Positions 17,374-26,387 of a DNA stretch of 64,000 bases are shown one piece after another. Every line of letters begins with the position of its first letter. The first letter of the stretch is position 1. The translations under genes were made by a program, and so were the position numbers. This DNA is from Guptibacillus hwajinpoensis (GTDB taxonomy: Bacteria; Bacillota; Bacilli; Bacillales; Guptibacillaceae): contig NZ_JAIVAE010000004.1 in NCBI RefSeq assembly GCF_020171785.1, forward strand, positions 62,001 to 126,000, in the 5' to 3' direction. The notes below the pieces were generated by a model, which saw only the letters and a list, made by a program, of their open reading frames with translations, made no database searches and was not told the DNA's origin.

Positions 17374-17736
17374 GTGGCAAATATTCAAGTCAATCAGGCA
17401 TATTATCCGAAGCAACCCATTCAATCGGTTAAAAAGCAGGAAGGCAGTTCTTTTGCAGATCAGCTAAAACAAACGATTGAGTCTCAAGTTTCATTCAGTC
17501 ATCACGCACAAGTTCGACTCGAGCAAAACGGGATTTCGCTTTCAGATCAGCAGCTCCAACAGTTAAATAACGGAGTGGAGAAAGCGCGAGAAAAAGGATC
17601 AAAGGAATCGCTCATGCTGATGAAGGATCTCGCTTTTGTCGTTAGCGTTAAAAACAACAAAGTCATCACCGCCATGAAGCAAGACAACATGGAAAATCAA
17701 ATCGTAACGAACATTGATTCAGCACTTATTTTATAA
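17374..17736 (+). CDS. Small flagellar operon protein (flg_new / TIGR02530 type)
   Basis: A 120-residue soluble protein between flgD and flgE. The block SHHAQVRLEQNGISLSDQQLQQLNNGVEKAREKGSKESLMLMKDLAFVVSVKNNKVITAM matches the uncharacterised family found at this place in many Firmicute flagellar operons. GTG start, one base after the flgD stop, with GAGGGA upstream. It may assist hook assembly; no function is proven. Confidence 0.82.
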   Translation: MANIQVNQAYYPKQPIQSVKKQEGSSFADQLKQTIESQVSFSHHAQVRLEQNGISLSDQQLQQLNNGVEKAREKGSKESLMLMKDLAFVVSVKNNKVITAMKQDNMENQIVTNIDSALIL

Positions 17737-17809
17737 TGGCCGGACCGAGCAGGAGGCCGATTCGCTGTGGACCGATTGAAGCAGCGACACAATTAGAGGG
17801 GGAAACAAC

Positions 17810-18565
17810 TTGTTAAATTCAATGTACTCAGGCGTTTCAGGAATGAGAGGCTTTCAAACGAAGCTAGACGTGATTGGGAATAATATTGCGAACGTGAATA
17901 CAGTAGGTTACCAGAAAAGTAGAGTGCTGTTTGAAGATATGCTGAGTCAAAGCGTAGCTGGAAACTCCGTTAACTCGATGCAAGTCGGTCTTGGTTCATC
18001 TGTTTCTGCCATTAATATGGTCGATAGCCCAGGATCACCGATGACGACAGGTGTTCAGACGGATCTTAGCATTCAAGGAGATGGGTATTTTAGAGTGCAG
18101 GCTGAAGGTGGCACTGAATACCTTGCTCGTTCGGGATCTTTTCAGCTAGATCCTGAAGGAAATCTTGTAACAACTCAAGGATACTCTGTGTTAGATAACC
18201 TAGGGAATCCAATTGAAAATATTGGCCAGATTTCTAGTATAAATGCAGCTGGACAGATTACATACACAGATAATAATGGCAATCCTCAGCAAACTATCAA
18301 TTTAGGGATTGGTACAGTTCCAAACCCAGCAGGTCTTAATAAAGTTGGAAATTCCCTCTTTCTTGAAACAGAAAAATCTGGGGTAGCCGCTGAAGGCCTT
18401 CCAGAAGGCTCCCGCGTCGTAGCAGGTCAACTCGAAATGTCCAACGTTGATCTAACCGAAGAATTCACGGAAATGATTGTTGCACAGCGTGGCTTCCAGG
18501 CGAACTCAAGAGTAATTACAACGTCAGATGAAATCCTTCAAGAAATCGTCAATTTAAAACGATAG
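17810..18565 (+). CDS. flgE: Flagellar hook protein FlgE
   Basis: The hook subunit, in the short FlgG-like form of Bacillaceae (251 residues). The N-terminus LNSMYSGVSGMRGFQTKLDVIGNNIANVNTVGYQKSRV and C-terminus EMSNVDLTEEFTEMIVAQRGFQANSRVITTSDEILQEIVNLKR are diagnostic. TTG at 17810 is the likely start (AGAGGGGG 7 bases upstream); ATG at residue 5 would be 19 bases away. The 73-base gap before it has no convincing gene. Confidence 0.93.
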   Translation: MLNSMYSGVSGMRGFQTKLDVIGNNIANVNTVGYQKSRVLFEDMLSQSVAGNSVNSMQVGLGSSVSAINMVDSPGSPMTTGVQTDLSIQGDGYFRVQAEGGTEYLARSGSFQLDPEGNLVTTQGYSVLDNLGNPIENIGQISSINAAGQITYTDNNGNPQQTINLGIGTVPNPAGLNKVGNSLFLETEKSGVAAEGLPEGSRVVAGQLEMSNVDLTEEFTEMIVAQRGFQANSRVITTSDEILQEIVNLKR

Positions 18566-18573
18566 GGGGTAAG

Positions 18574-18594
18574 GGCTGAGGAGTTTCCTCGGCC
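18574..18594 (+). promoter_or_regulatory. Hairpin in the flgE-flbD gap
   Basis: GGCTGAGGA and TCCTCGGCC form a 9-base stem (one G-U pair) around a 3-base loop. There is no following T-run, so it is not a standard terminator. It contains the only GAGGA near flbD, 24 bases before that gene's ATG, and GGGGGT lies just before the hairpin. Confidence 0.55.
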
Positions 18595-18606
18595 TGCTCT
18601 GTTCAT

Positions 18607-18801
18607 ATGATACCGTTAACCAAATTAAATCGAGAAACGATGATGTTAAATGCCATCTATATTGAAACGATCGAATCAACGCCGGATACGATGATTCTAT
18701 TAACGAATGGAAAACGCTATGTGGTGATGGAGTCAATCGATGAAGTGAAACAGCTCGTGACGGAATTTTACCGTAACATTAACGTACTAGAGAAAAAATA
18801 G
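18607..18801 (+). CDS. flbD: FlbD/SwrD family protein
   Basis: A 64-residue protein with the family pattern MIPLTKLNRETMMLNAIYIETIESTPDTMILLTNGKRYVVMES. In B. subtilis SwrD supports high motor torque and swarming. The ATG at 18607 is fixed by homology, yet no ribosome site lies in the 12 bases upstream; a stable hairpin (18574-18594) precedes it. It lies in its usual place between flgE and fliM, but fliL, normally next, is absent here. Confidence 0.88.
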   Translation: MIPLTKLNRETMMLNAIYIETIESTPDTMILLTNGKRYVVMESIDEVKQLVTEFYRNINVLEKK

Positions 18802-18817
18802 ACGAACGGGGGTGACC

Positions 18818-19804
18818 ATGTTGTCTGATATGCTATCGCCAGCAACTGTCGATGCGCTTCTTGCTGCTATTGATGAACCTGGGCAGAAGAAGCCAATGAA
18901 AGAACGTAAAGTACAAACGTATGATTTTAAAAGAGCGCTTCGCTTTTCTCAAGACCATATTCGAATTTTAACGCGTATCCATGAGAATTATGCGCGGCTT
19001 ATGACGACCTACTCATCCGCTCAGCTTCGGACGATCATTCAAGCCTCCGTTCATTCTGTTGATCAGATGCCATTTGAAGAATTTGTGAAGTCGATCACAG
19101 AAAATTCGATTCTTAGCCTCTTTGTTGCTTCCCCATTACAAGGACAGATGGTGCTTGAAGTGGCGCCAGAGCTCGCGTATGCGATGCTTGATCGCATGCT
19201 TGGAGGTCAAGGCGTTCAACCGGATAAGCTCTCTCATTTAACTGAAATTGAGACGATGGTGATTGAGCGGATTTTCAGTAAAATTCTTGAAAGCTTTCAA
19301 GACGCCTGGACATCCGTTCTTAAGCTGAAAACGGAATTAAAAGAGCTTGAAGTGAATCCGCACTTTCTTCAAATTGTATCACCGAACGAAACAGTCGTAA
19401 CCGTTACATTACGTGTAACAGTGGGAGAAGTCAGTGGCAATATTCGCCTTTGTCTTCCGCACGTCGTTCTTGAACCGATCATGCCAAGACTTTCCGCTCA
19501 TCACTGGCTTTCCAATCAAAAAAAGGATCGCGAGCCGCATGAAAGCAAGGAACTTGAGAAGAGACTGAAAAAAACCAATTTAGGCATTGTGGCAGAGCTT
19601 GGTCATTCTGAAATAACTATTGAAGAATTTTTGAATTTAGAAGATGGAGACGTCATTCGCTTAAACCAAACGGTGTCTGATCCGCTCATAGTTAAGGTTG
19701 ATAATCGCGTGAAATTTCACGGACAGCCTGGAACATCAAAAGGCCGAATGGCTGTACAAATCACTGAAGTGAAGGAAGAGGAGGAAATAGGGCATGACGG
19801 ATGA
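18818..19804 (+). CDS. fliM: Flagellar motor switch protein FliM
   Basis: C-ring protein of 328 residues: middle CheC-like scaffold ([51 protein letters not shown]) and a C-terminal SpoA domain ([29 protein letters not shown]). The N-terminal CheY-P-binding peptide, normally LSQxEIDALL, reads [13 protein letters not shown] here and lacks the Gln and Glu. ATG 18818 follows GGGGGTGA. The last bases overlap fliY. Confidence 0.94.
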   Translation: MLSDMLSPATVDALLAAIDEPGQKKPMKERKVQTYDFKRALRFSQDHIRILTRIHENYARLMTTYSSAQLRTIIQASVHSVDQMPFEEFVKSITENSILSLFVASPLQGQMVLEVAPELAYAMLDRMLGGQGVQPDKLSHLTEIETMVIERIFSKILESFQDAWTSVLKLKTELKELEVNPHFLQIVSPNETVVTVTLRVTVGEVSGNIRLCLPHVVLEPIMPRLSAHHWLSNQKKDREPHESKELEKRLKKTNLGIVAELGHSEITIEEFLNLEDGDVIRLNQTVSDPLIVKVDNRVKFHGQPGTSKGRMAVQITEVKEEEEIGHDG

Positions 19805-20903
19805 TCGCCTTTCAAAAGAAGAAATCAATGCGTTATTTCATGAAGCAGCCGTAGGGAAGGAGGAAGACGTCGTATCTTTTCATCAGGTTGAAAAGGAAGC
19901 GTTGAGCGAGCTGTTTAGCGTCGCAATCGGCAGTCTGACAACTACACTCTCATCTGTTTTTATGCAAGATGTGTTTGTATCGAATGTTGCGATGGAGATT
20001 CTTCCTGAAGATCGTTTTCAGCAAGAAGTGTCTCTCCCTTATGTAGAAGCATCAATTCGCTATGAGGGAGCAGCGGCTGGAGAAACGATCATGATGGTGA
20101 ACCCTCCTGATGCTCAGGATATGGCTGATATTTGGCAAGTAGCCAAAGGCGATGAAGGCGATGAAAGTGTGGATAAAAGCTTAACCGCTGTGATGACAGG
20201 CATGATGGACAGCATCCATAAGGGGCTGAGCATGGCTTCAGGCTCTTCATTTTCAGGATCGTTTACGAATCTTCAGGTGGTTTCTGAGTATGCAAACTCC
20301 GTCCTTGTCGAAAAAGGCACAGAGCCGATTTATGTCGATCTTACCTTCGAAATTTCAATCGGTTCGATTGTTCACACTGTGGTCCACCACGTGGTACCAG
20401 GAAGCGTAGCAAAGCAAATGAGCGAACTGCTCGTCAGTGCGGAAGATCTTCAAGCAGCAGAGCAGGAAGAGATACAGAAGCCAAAAGAGCAGGAGGCCGA
20501 ATTGCAGCAATCAAAACAGCCTGAACAGGTTAACGAAGAAAAGGAGCCAGCCACTTTTGCCTCACGCGTGAAAGAGCCTGAGCCGAATATCCAAAACGTT
20601 CAGTTCACGAATTTTAGCCAGGAAGATCACCCGTATAGTGAGCAACGAAACCTAAATATGTTATTAGATATTCCGCTTCAGGTGACGGTAGAGCTAGGAC
20701 GAACGAAGCGCATTGTAAAAGACATACTTGAACTTTCTCATGGATCGATTTTAGAGCTAGACAAGCTTGCTGGAGAGCCGGTCGATATTTTGATAAATAG
20801 TAAACTCATCGCTAAAGGTGAAGTGGTCGTGATCGACGAGAACTTTGGGGTCAGAGTAACCGATATTTTAAGCGCAGCCGAGCGTTTGTCAAAGCTGCGT
20901 TAG
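19794..20903 (+). CDS. fliY: Flagellar motor switch protein FliY with degenerate CheC phosphatase sites
   Basis: FliY (369 residues) is a FliN with an N-terminal CheC-like domain that in B. subtilis removes phosphate from CheY-P. The C-terminal SpoA/FliN domain is intact ([46 protein letters not shown]). The N-terminus keeps [10 protein letters not shown], like the CheY-binding peptide. The two expected E-x-x-N catalytic motifs are not: the first reads ELFS (Glu39, Ser42) and the second region ([12 protein letters not shown], about 129-140) lacks both residues. A Gln/Glu-rich linker lies at about 220-255. Next comes fliO, with cheY missing between them. Confidence 0.92.
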   Translation: MTDDRLSKEEINALFHEAAVGKEEDVVSFHQVEKEALSELFSVAIGSLTTTLSSVFMQDVFVSNVAMEILPEDRFQQEVSLPYVEASIRYEGAAAGETIMMVNPPDAQDMADIWQVAKGDEGDESVDKSLTAVMTGMMDSIHKGLSMASGSSFSGSFTNLQVVSEYANSVLVEKGTEPIYVDLTFEISIGSIVHTVVHHVVPGSVAKQMSELLVSAEDLQAAEQEEIQKPKEQEAELQQSKQPEQVNEEKEPATFASRVKEPEPNIQNVQFTNFSQEDHPYSEQRNLNMLLDIPLQVTVELGRTKRIVKDILELSHGSILELDKLAGEPVDILINSKLIAKGEVVVIDENFGVRVTDILSAAERLSKLR

Positions 20904-20921
20904 AAGGAGTGCTTACTACAG

Positions 20922-21503
20922 ATGAGACAGCATGTGATTAGCATCATGACACTTCTTTTTTGCCTTGTTATCTTTCTGCCTGATCCTGTTGTAGCAGCTG
21001 CTAATAACGGTAGCGTGACAGACTGGCTAACGGAAGAGGGAGAGGAGCCTTCTGAACCTCAAAAAGAGCCAGCTGAGGTAGGAGCGAACACGAATATTTT
21101 CTTTCTTCTCCTTAAGCTCGTTTTCTACACGATCGTCGTCGTTGGGCTGATCTATTTACTTATTCGCTTTCTATCAAAGCGACAGAAAAATCTTCAACAT
21201 CATTCGGTTTTTACGCCGATTGGGGGTACGCCGCTCGGTAACAATAAATCGGTTCAACTGGTAAAGGTTGGCGATTCACTCTATATGATTGGCGTAGGCG
21301 ACAACGTGAATTTGCTGAAGGAAATTGAAGATAAGGATGAAGTAGAGCGCATCTTATCACAGGCGGAAGATCAGAAGTCTGGCTTTTCCTTTATGAATCA
21401 AAAGCAAGCGGGCATTCAAGAGATGATTCAGGCAAGTTTAAAGAAACAGCGAAACAAACGGAAAAACGTTTGGGACGATGGCGATGAAGGGGACGATAAG
21501 TAA
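20922..21503 (+). CDS. fliO: Flagellar biosynthetic protein FliO (FliZ in B. subtilis)
   Basis: A 193-residue protein with an N-terminal signal-like helix (about 5-26), a short acidic outer part, a membrane helix (about 62-84) and a cytoplasmic domain ([26 protein letters not shown]), typical of FliO. FliO helps FliP assemble into the export gate. AAGGAG lies 13 bases before the ATG. The stop overlaps the fliP start. Confidence 0.88.
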   Translation: MRQHVISIMTLLFCLVIFLPDPVVAAANNGSVTDWLTEEGEEPSEPQKEPAEVGANTNIFFLLLKLVFYTIVVVGLIYLLIRFLSKRQKNLQHHSVFTPIGGTPLGNNKSVQLVKVGDSLYMIGVGDNVNLLKEIEDKDEVERILSQAEDQKSGFSFMNQKQAGIQEMIQASLKKQRNKRKNVWDDGDEGDDK

Positions 21504-22186
21504 TGGATGTGCTCATAAACTTAACGATTCCAGGCCTTGATTTTGGATCAAACGCCACAGAAGATGTGTCCGTCACCATTCAGCTTGTCCTCCTCTTAAC
21601 CGTTCTTTCGCTTGCCCCGGCCATTCTTGTATTGATGACGTGTTTTACGAGAATCGTTGTCGTTCTTTCGTTCGTACGCTCAGCGCTCGCAACACAATCC
21701 ATGCCACCGAATCAGGTGCTGATTGGTTTGGCGCTGTTTTTAACTTTTTTCGTGATGTCTCCCGTTCTTTCAGAGATTAATAGTGAGGCGCTACAGCCTT
21801 ATTTAAATGAAGAAATTGGACAGGAGGAAGCGCTCGATGCGGCTGAACAGCCGATCAAAGAATTTATGGCGGGGCATACGCGGGAAAAAGACTTGGCGCT
21901 TTTTTATAAGTATGCAGAGCTAGAGAAGCCGGAGTCCGTAGAAGACATTCGCCTAACCGCACTCGTTCCTGCCTTTGCGATTTCAGAGCTGAAAACAGCC
22001 TTTCAAATTGGATTTATTATCTTTATTCCATTTCTCATTATCGATATGGTCGTCGCTTCAACACTTATGGCGATGGGGATGATGATGCTACCTCCGGTTA
22101 TGATTTCACTTCCGTTTAAAATACTATTATTTGTGCTTGTCGATGGCTGGTATTTGGTCGTCGAATCACTTCTATTAAGCTTCTAA
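21503..22186 (+). CDS. fliP: Flagellar export gate protein FliP
   Basis: FliP forms the core pore of the export gate with FliQ and FliR. The 227-residue product has the family blocks [55 protein letters not shown] and [39 protein letters not shown]. The ATG overlaps the fliO stop (TAATG). Confidence 0.96.
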   Translation: MDVLINLTIPGLDFGSNATEDVSVTIQLVLLLTVLSLAPAILVLMTCFTRIVVVLSFVRSALATQSMPPNQVLIGLALFLTFFVMSPVLSEINSEALQPYLNEEIGQEEALDAAEQPIKEFMAGHTREKDLALFYKYAELEKPESVEDIRLTALVPAFAISELKTAFQIGFIIFIPFLIIDMVVASTLMAMGMMMLPPVMISLPFKILLFVLVDGWYLVVESLLLSF

Positions 22187-22197
22187 GGAGGACGACG

Positions 22198-22467
22198 ATG
22201 ACACCAGATATGGTCATTTCACTTGCAGAAGATGCCGTTTATACCGTGATTATTATTTCAGCTCCGCTTCTGTTAATCGCTCTTGGCGTAGGGTTAATTG
22301 TCAGTGTGTTTCAGGCGATGACGCAAATTCAAGAACAGACGCTAGCGTTTATACCAAAAATCGTTGCCGTACTGTTAACGATTGTTTTGTTTGGACCGTG
22401 GATGCTCACAACGCTACTCGATTACACGACGAACTTATACCAAAATTTATACAGGTTTATCGGCTAA
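22198..22467 (+). CDS. fliQ: Flagellar export gate protein FliQ
   Basis: An 89-residue protein with two membrane helices and the family start MTPDMVISLAEDAVYTVIIISAPLLLIALGVGLIVSVFQAMTQIQEQTLAFIPKI. It packs around the FliP/FliR pore. AAGGAGG is 5 bases upstream of the ATG. Confidence 0.96.
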   Translation: MTPDMVISLAEDAVYTVIIISAPLLLIALGVGLIVSVFQAMTQIQEQTLAFIPKIVAVLLTIVLFGPWMLTTLLDYTTNLYQNLYRFIG

Positions 22468-22469
22468 AG

Positions 22470-23246
22470 ATGGAAAGTGTCGTTAACGCTCTGCCCTTGT
22501 TTTTACTCGTTTTCATGAGGGCAACGTCATTCTTTATTACCGCACCCATTTTCTCTACAAGAAGCGTTCCAAACCGTTTTAAAGTGGGGCTTGGGTTTTT
22601 TATAGCTTTGATTGTAACGGCCGGCTTAGGAGCAGAGACAGATTTAGCACTTGATCTGATGTTTGTTATCTACATTTTAAAAGAGTTATTTATTGGTCTG
22701 GCGCTAGGCTTTATTGCTTCTCTCATCCTTTATACCGTACAAGTTGCAGGGGCCTTCATCGATTTTCAGATGGGCTTTGTGATTGCAAATGTTATCGATC
22801 CTCAGACGAGAACGCAGGTACCGATTATCGGAAACTTTAAATACATGCTTGCCTTACTCTTTCTCGTGTCTGTTGACGGTCATCATATGATGCTTGACGG
22901 ACTTGTCAGAAGCTATGAACTTTTACCGGCTAACGCACTTCTTAGTCAAGCGGATAGTCAGTCACTTGCTCGCTTTATCGCTGAAGTATTTGCTGGGATG
23001 TTTTTCTCTGCTTTTCAGCTGGCGCTTCCGATTGTTGCTTCTCTATTTCTAGTCGACGTGGCGTTAGGACTACTTGCACGTGCTGTCCCGCAGGTGAACA
23101 TTTTTGTTGTCGGATTGCCGTTAAAAATCTTTGTTGGCTTCGTCCTTATTCTTGTCACGATCCCAACTTTTTTCTTTTTACTGCGCGGGGTGTTTCAAGA
23201 GATGCTGGATACGATGGGCCGGCTTATTCAACTATTGGGTGGGTAG
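22470..23246 (+). CDS. fliR: Flagellar export gate protein FliR
   Basis: A 258-residue polytopic membrane protein (about six helices) with family motifs MRATSFFITAPIFSTRSVPNRFKVGLGFFIAL and VQVAGAFIDFQMGFVIANVIDPQT. ATG 22470, 2 bases after the fliQ stop, gives the normal length; the ribosome site is weak, so translation is probably coupled to fliQ. An upstream in-frame start inside fliQ is rejected. Confidence 0.94.
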   Translation: MESVVNALPLFLLVFMRATSFFITAPIFSTRSVPNRFKVGLGFFIALIVTAGLGAETDLALDLMFVIYILKELFIGLALGFIASLILYTVQVAGAFIDFQMGFVIANVIDPQTRTQVPIIGNFKYMLALLFLVSVDGHHMMLDGLVRSYELLPANALLSQADSQSLARFIAEVFAGMFFSAFQLALPIVASLFLVDVALGLLARAVPQVNIFVVGLPLKIFVGFVLILVTIPTFFFLLRGVFQEMLDTMGRLIQLLGG

Positions 23247-23250
23247 TGTG

Positions 23251-24351
23251 ATGCAAACAACTCGTTTCCGGATGGATCTTCAGTTCTTTTCACAAGAAAA
23301 GACAGAGAAAGCAACACCGCAAAAGAAACAAGAATCTCGTAAAAAAGGTCAGGTAGCAAGAAGTGCTGAGATTCCATCCGCATTTATGATGATTGGCGTA
23401 TTTTTATTTATGTCGTTCATTGGCGGATGGATGATTGATAGTCTTCAATCGATGATTCGAGGCAACCTTGTTCAAATCACGAACTGGACGCTCACAGAGC
23501 AAAACGTCGATCGCATGCTAAAAGAAAACGTCTGGCAAGCGGCGCTGATTGCCGCACCACTAATGGGTATCTCCCTTGTCATGGGCGTGCTAGGAAACTA
23601 TATGCAGGTTGGTTTTCTCGTTTCGACTGATCCGCTCCAGGCAAAGCTTGAACGGATTGATCCGATAAAAGGGGCGAAGAGGATTTTCTCAGCTCGAACG
23701 CTCGTAGAACTTTTAAAATCATTAATTAAGATCACCTTTATTTCAGCCGTTACGTTTATTGTCCTTTGGAATAAGCGAGATGAAGTGATGCTTATTTCGC
23801 AAAAGTCGATTGGGGAAGCCACCGCCCTTGTAGGCTCACTCATCGTCCAAACGGGCTTAGCTGTAGGAATTCTACTATTATTCCTCGCCCTCTTAGACTA
23901 TGTTTATCAGAAATATGACTTTGAAAAAAACATCCGTATGTCAAAACAGGACATTAAAGATGAATATAAAAAGAGCGAGGGTGACCCGCTCATCAAATCA
24001 AAGATTAAAGAAAAGCAGCGTGCACTTGGAATGAACCGCATGATCTCAGAAATTCCAAATGCGGACGTCGTCATTACGAACCCTACGCACTTTGCCGTGG
24101 CGCTTCGGTATGATCCGAAAGAAATGGATAAGCCGACAGTCGTCGCAAAAGGGATGGATTACGTGGCGCAAAAGATTAAGGAGAAAGCTAAAGAGCACGA
24201 GATTATTACGACGGAAAATGTCCAGCTTGCGCGTGCGCTTTATCATCAGGTGGACATTGGTGATGGGGTGCCAGAAGAGTTGTTCAAGGCTGTTGCAGAA
24301 ATACTTGCTTACGTTTATAGCATAAAAGGATACCCGGGAGGAGGGAACTGA
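23251..24351 (+). CDS. flhB: Flagellar export switch protein FlhB
   Basis: FlhB controls the change from rod/hook to filament substrates. The 366-residue product begins with the classic RMDLQFFSQEKTEKATPQKKQESRKKGQVARS, has four membrane helices and carries the self-cleaving NPTH motif (about residue 277, DVVITNPTHFAVALRYD). ATG 23251 follows GGGTGGG; an adjacent GTG at 23248 is possible. Confidence 0.95.
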   Translation: MQTTRFRMDLQFFSQEKTEKATPQKKQESRKKGQVARSAEIPSAFMMIGVFLFMSFIGGWMIDSLQSMIRGNLVQITNWTLTEQNVDRMLKENVWQAALIAAPLMGISLVMGVLGNYMQVGFLVSTDPLQAKLERIDPIKGAKRIFSARTLVELLKSLIKITFISAVTFIVLWNKRDEVMLISQKSIGEATALVGSLIVQTGLAVGILLLFLALLDYVYQKYDFEKNIRMSKQDIKDEYKKSEGDPLIKSKIKEKQRALGMNRMISEIPNADVVITNPTHFAVALRYDPKEMDKPTVVAKGMDYVAQKIKEKAKEHEIITTENVQLARALYHQVDIGDGVPEELFKAVAEILAYVYSIKGYPGGGN

Positions 24352-24353
24352 CG

Positions 24354-26387
24354 ATGAAAATAAAAGATTATGCTGTGCTCGTATCCGTCATTATGATTGT
24401 GATCATGATGGTGATCCCGTTCCCTCCGCTCTTACTCGATTTTCTTATTATGATGAACATTAGCCTGGCGCTCACGATCATCCTTGTAGCGATGAATACG
24501 AAAGAAGCGCTTCAGTTTTCCATCTTTCCATCGCTTTTATTATTAACAACGCTGTTTCGCCTTGGTTTAAACGTTTCAACAACTAGGTCGATTCTAACGA
24601 ATAAAACAGGTGGACAGGTGATTGAGACGTTTGGTTCCTTTGTAGTTGGCGGAAGTGTTGTCATCGGACTCCTTGTATTCCTGATTCTTGTGATTATCCA
24701 ATTCATTGTGATTACAAAAGGATCCGAACGAGTGGCTGAAGTAGCCGCTCGATTTACACTCGACGCGATGCCAGGGAAGCAAATGAGCATTGATGCTGAT
24801 TTGAACGCAGGTATGATTTCGGATCGCGAGGCGAAAGTAAGCCGAGAGAAAATTGCGCGCGAAGCTGACTTTTATGGGGCGATGGACGGAGCCAGTAAGT
24901 TTGTAAAAGGCGATGCGATTGCCGGAATAGTGATTACGCTCATTAACATTATCGGCGGGCTTATTATTGGAATGGTTGTTCACGGTATGCCAGTTGGTGA
25001 TGCAGCAACGACGTTTACGCTTCTCTCGATCGGCGATGGGCTTGTCAGTCAAATTCCTGCGCTTCTTATTTCAACAGCGACGGGAATTGTCGTGACGCGA
25101 GCAGCGTCAGATGGCAACCTAGGATCTGATATCACCTCGCAAATCTTTGCTTATCCGAAGCTTCTTTACGTTGTTGGAGCGGTTGTCGCACTCCTAGGCC
25201 TTGCGACACCGATTAATCCGCTTCTCACATTTCCAATCGCAGGGCTCCTCGTCTATGGAGGCTGGACGATGCAAAAGAACCTGGATCAAACGAAAGAAGT
25301 CGAATTAGCCGCAGGCGACGAAGAAGTCGAAGAAATGAAAAAGCCAGAAAGCGTGACGAGTCTTCTACAAGTCGATCCAATTGAGTTTGAGTTTGGCTAC
25401 GGACTTATTCCACTAGCTGATCAAAAACAGGGCGGTGATCTTCTCGATCGCGTCATCATGATTCGCAGGCAAATCGCCCTTGAATTCGGGATTGTCGTGC
25501 CTGTTATTCGCATTCGTGACAACATCCAGCTCGAACCGAACGAGTACGTGATTAAAATAAAAGGAAACCGCGTAGCTGGTGGAGAGGTTCGACTGGATCA
25601 ATACCTTGCGATGAGTAGCGGTTTAGAAGATGAAAGCATAACTGGGATTGAAACGGTAGAACCCGCTTTCGGACTGCCAGCTCTATGGGTAACGGAAGAA
25701 ATGAAAGATCGCGCCGAGCTTTCGGGCTACACGATTGTGGATCCGCCGTCAGTTGTTTCTACGCATTTAACAGAAGTGATCAAACGCCATGCGCATGAGT
25801 TGTTAAGTCGTCAGGAAGTGAAGCACTTGCTCGATAACGTCAGAGAATCCTCTCCAGCTGTTCTAGAAGAACTGATTCCAAATATCCTAACAATCGGTGA
25901 TGTGCAGAAAGTGCTCATGAGGCTGTTGAAAGAGAAAGTCTCGATTCGATCATTGGATATGATTCTTGAATCGTTAGCCGATAACGGCGTGCGTACAAAA
26001 GATACGGATGTATTAGCGGAATATGTGCGTCAGTCATTATCTCGCCAGATCACGTCACAAGTAGCTGTACCTGGTGAGCCTGTGAAAGTCTTAACAGCAG
26101 GCGCGCGACTTGAAAAGCGCTTCGCGGAATCGGTTCAGCAATCTGATCAAGGAAGTTACTTAGCGCTTGATCCTGAAACCTCGCAAACCATTTATCAGGA
26201 AGTGCTGCAGCAGGTAAGCCGCCTTCAGCAGTCAGGCATTCAGCCTATCCTATTAACATCACCTGCGATCCGCATGTATTTACGGCAATTTCTAGAGCGC
26301 TATATGCCTGAGCTCACGATTCTTTCCTATAGCGAGCTAGAGCCTGATGTTGAAGTCCAAAGTGTAGGAGTGATTAATCTACCATGA
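24354..26387 (+). CDS. flhA: Flagellar export platform protein FlhA
   Basis: The 677-residue FlhA has about eight N-terminal membrane helices with the FHIPEP-type loop (FRLGLNVSTTRSILT; RVAEVAARFTLDAMPGKQMSIDADLNAGMISDREA) and a large cytoplasmic domain that docks chaperone-substrate pairs. GGAGGAGGG precedes the ATG. The stop overlaps the flhF start (ATGA). Confidence 0.96.
   Translation: MKIKDYAVLVSVIMIVIMMVIPFPPLLLDFLIMMNISLALTIILVAMNTKEALQFSIFPSLLLLTTLFRLGLNVSTTRSILTNKTGGQVIETFGSFVVGGSVVIGLLVFLILVIIQFIVITKGSERVAEVAARFTLDAMPGKQMSIDADLNAGMISDREAKVSREKIAREADFYGAMDGASKFVKGDAIAGIVITLINIIGGLIIGMVVHGMPVGDAATTFTLLSIGDGLVSQIPALLISTATGIVVTRAASDGNLGSDITSQIFAYPKLLYVVGAVVALLGLATPINPLLTFPIAGLLVYGGWTMQKNLDQTKEVELAAGDEEVEEMKKPESVTSLLQVDPIEFEFGYGLIPLADQKQGGDLLDRVIMIRRQIALEFGIVVPVIRIRDNIQLEPNEYVIKIKGNRVAGGEVRLDQYLAMSSGLEDESITGIETVEPAFGLPALWVTEEMKDRAELSGYTIVDPPSVVSTHLTEVIKRHAHELLSRQEVKHLLDNVRESSPAVLEELIPNILTIGDVQKVLMRLLKEKVSIRSLDMILESLADNGVRTKDTDVLAEYVRQSLSRQITSQVAVPGEPVKVLTAGARLEKRFAESVQQSDQGSYLALDPETSQTIYQEVLQQVSRLQQSGIQPILLTSPAIRMYLRQFLERYMPELTILSYSELEPDVEVQSVGVINLP

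Noticed and set aside
17736-17816. 26-codon frame between the flg_new gene and flgE
   Set aside because: It has no ribosome site, unusual composition (Arg/Pro/Cys) and overlaps the flgE start; more likely a spacer.
22398-22469. Upstream start for FliR within fliQ
   Set aside because: The added residues do not fit the FliR N-terminus, which starts at the first membrane helix after ATG 22470.
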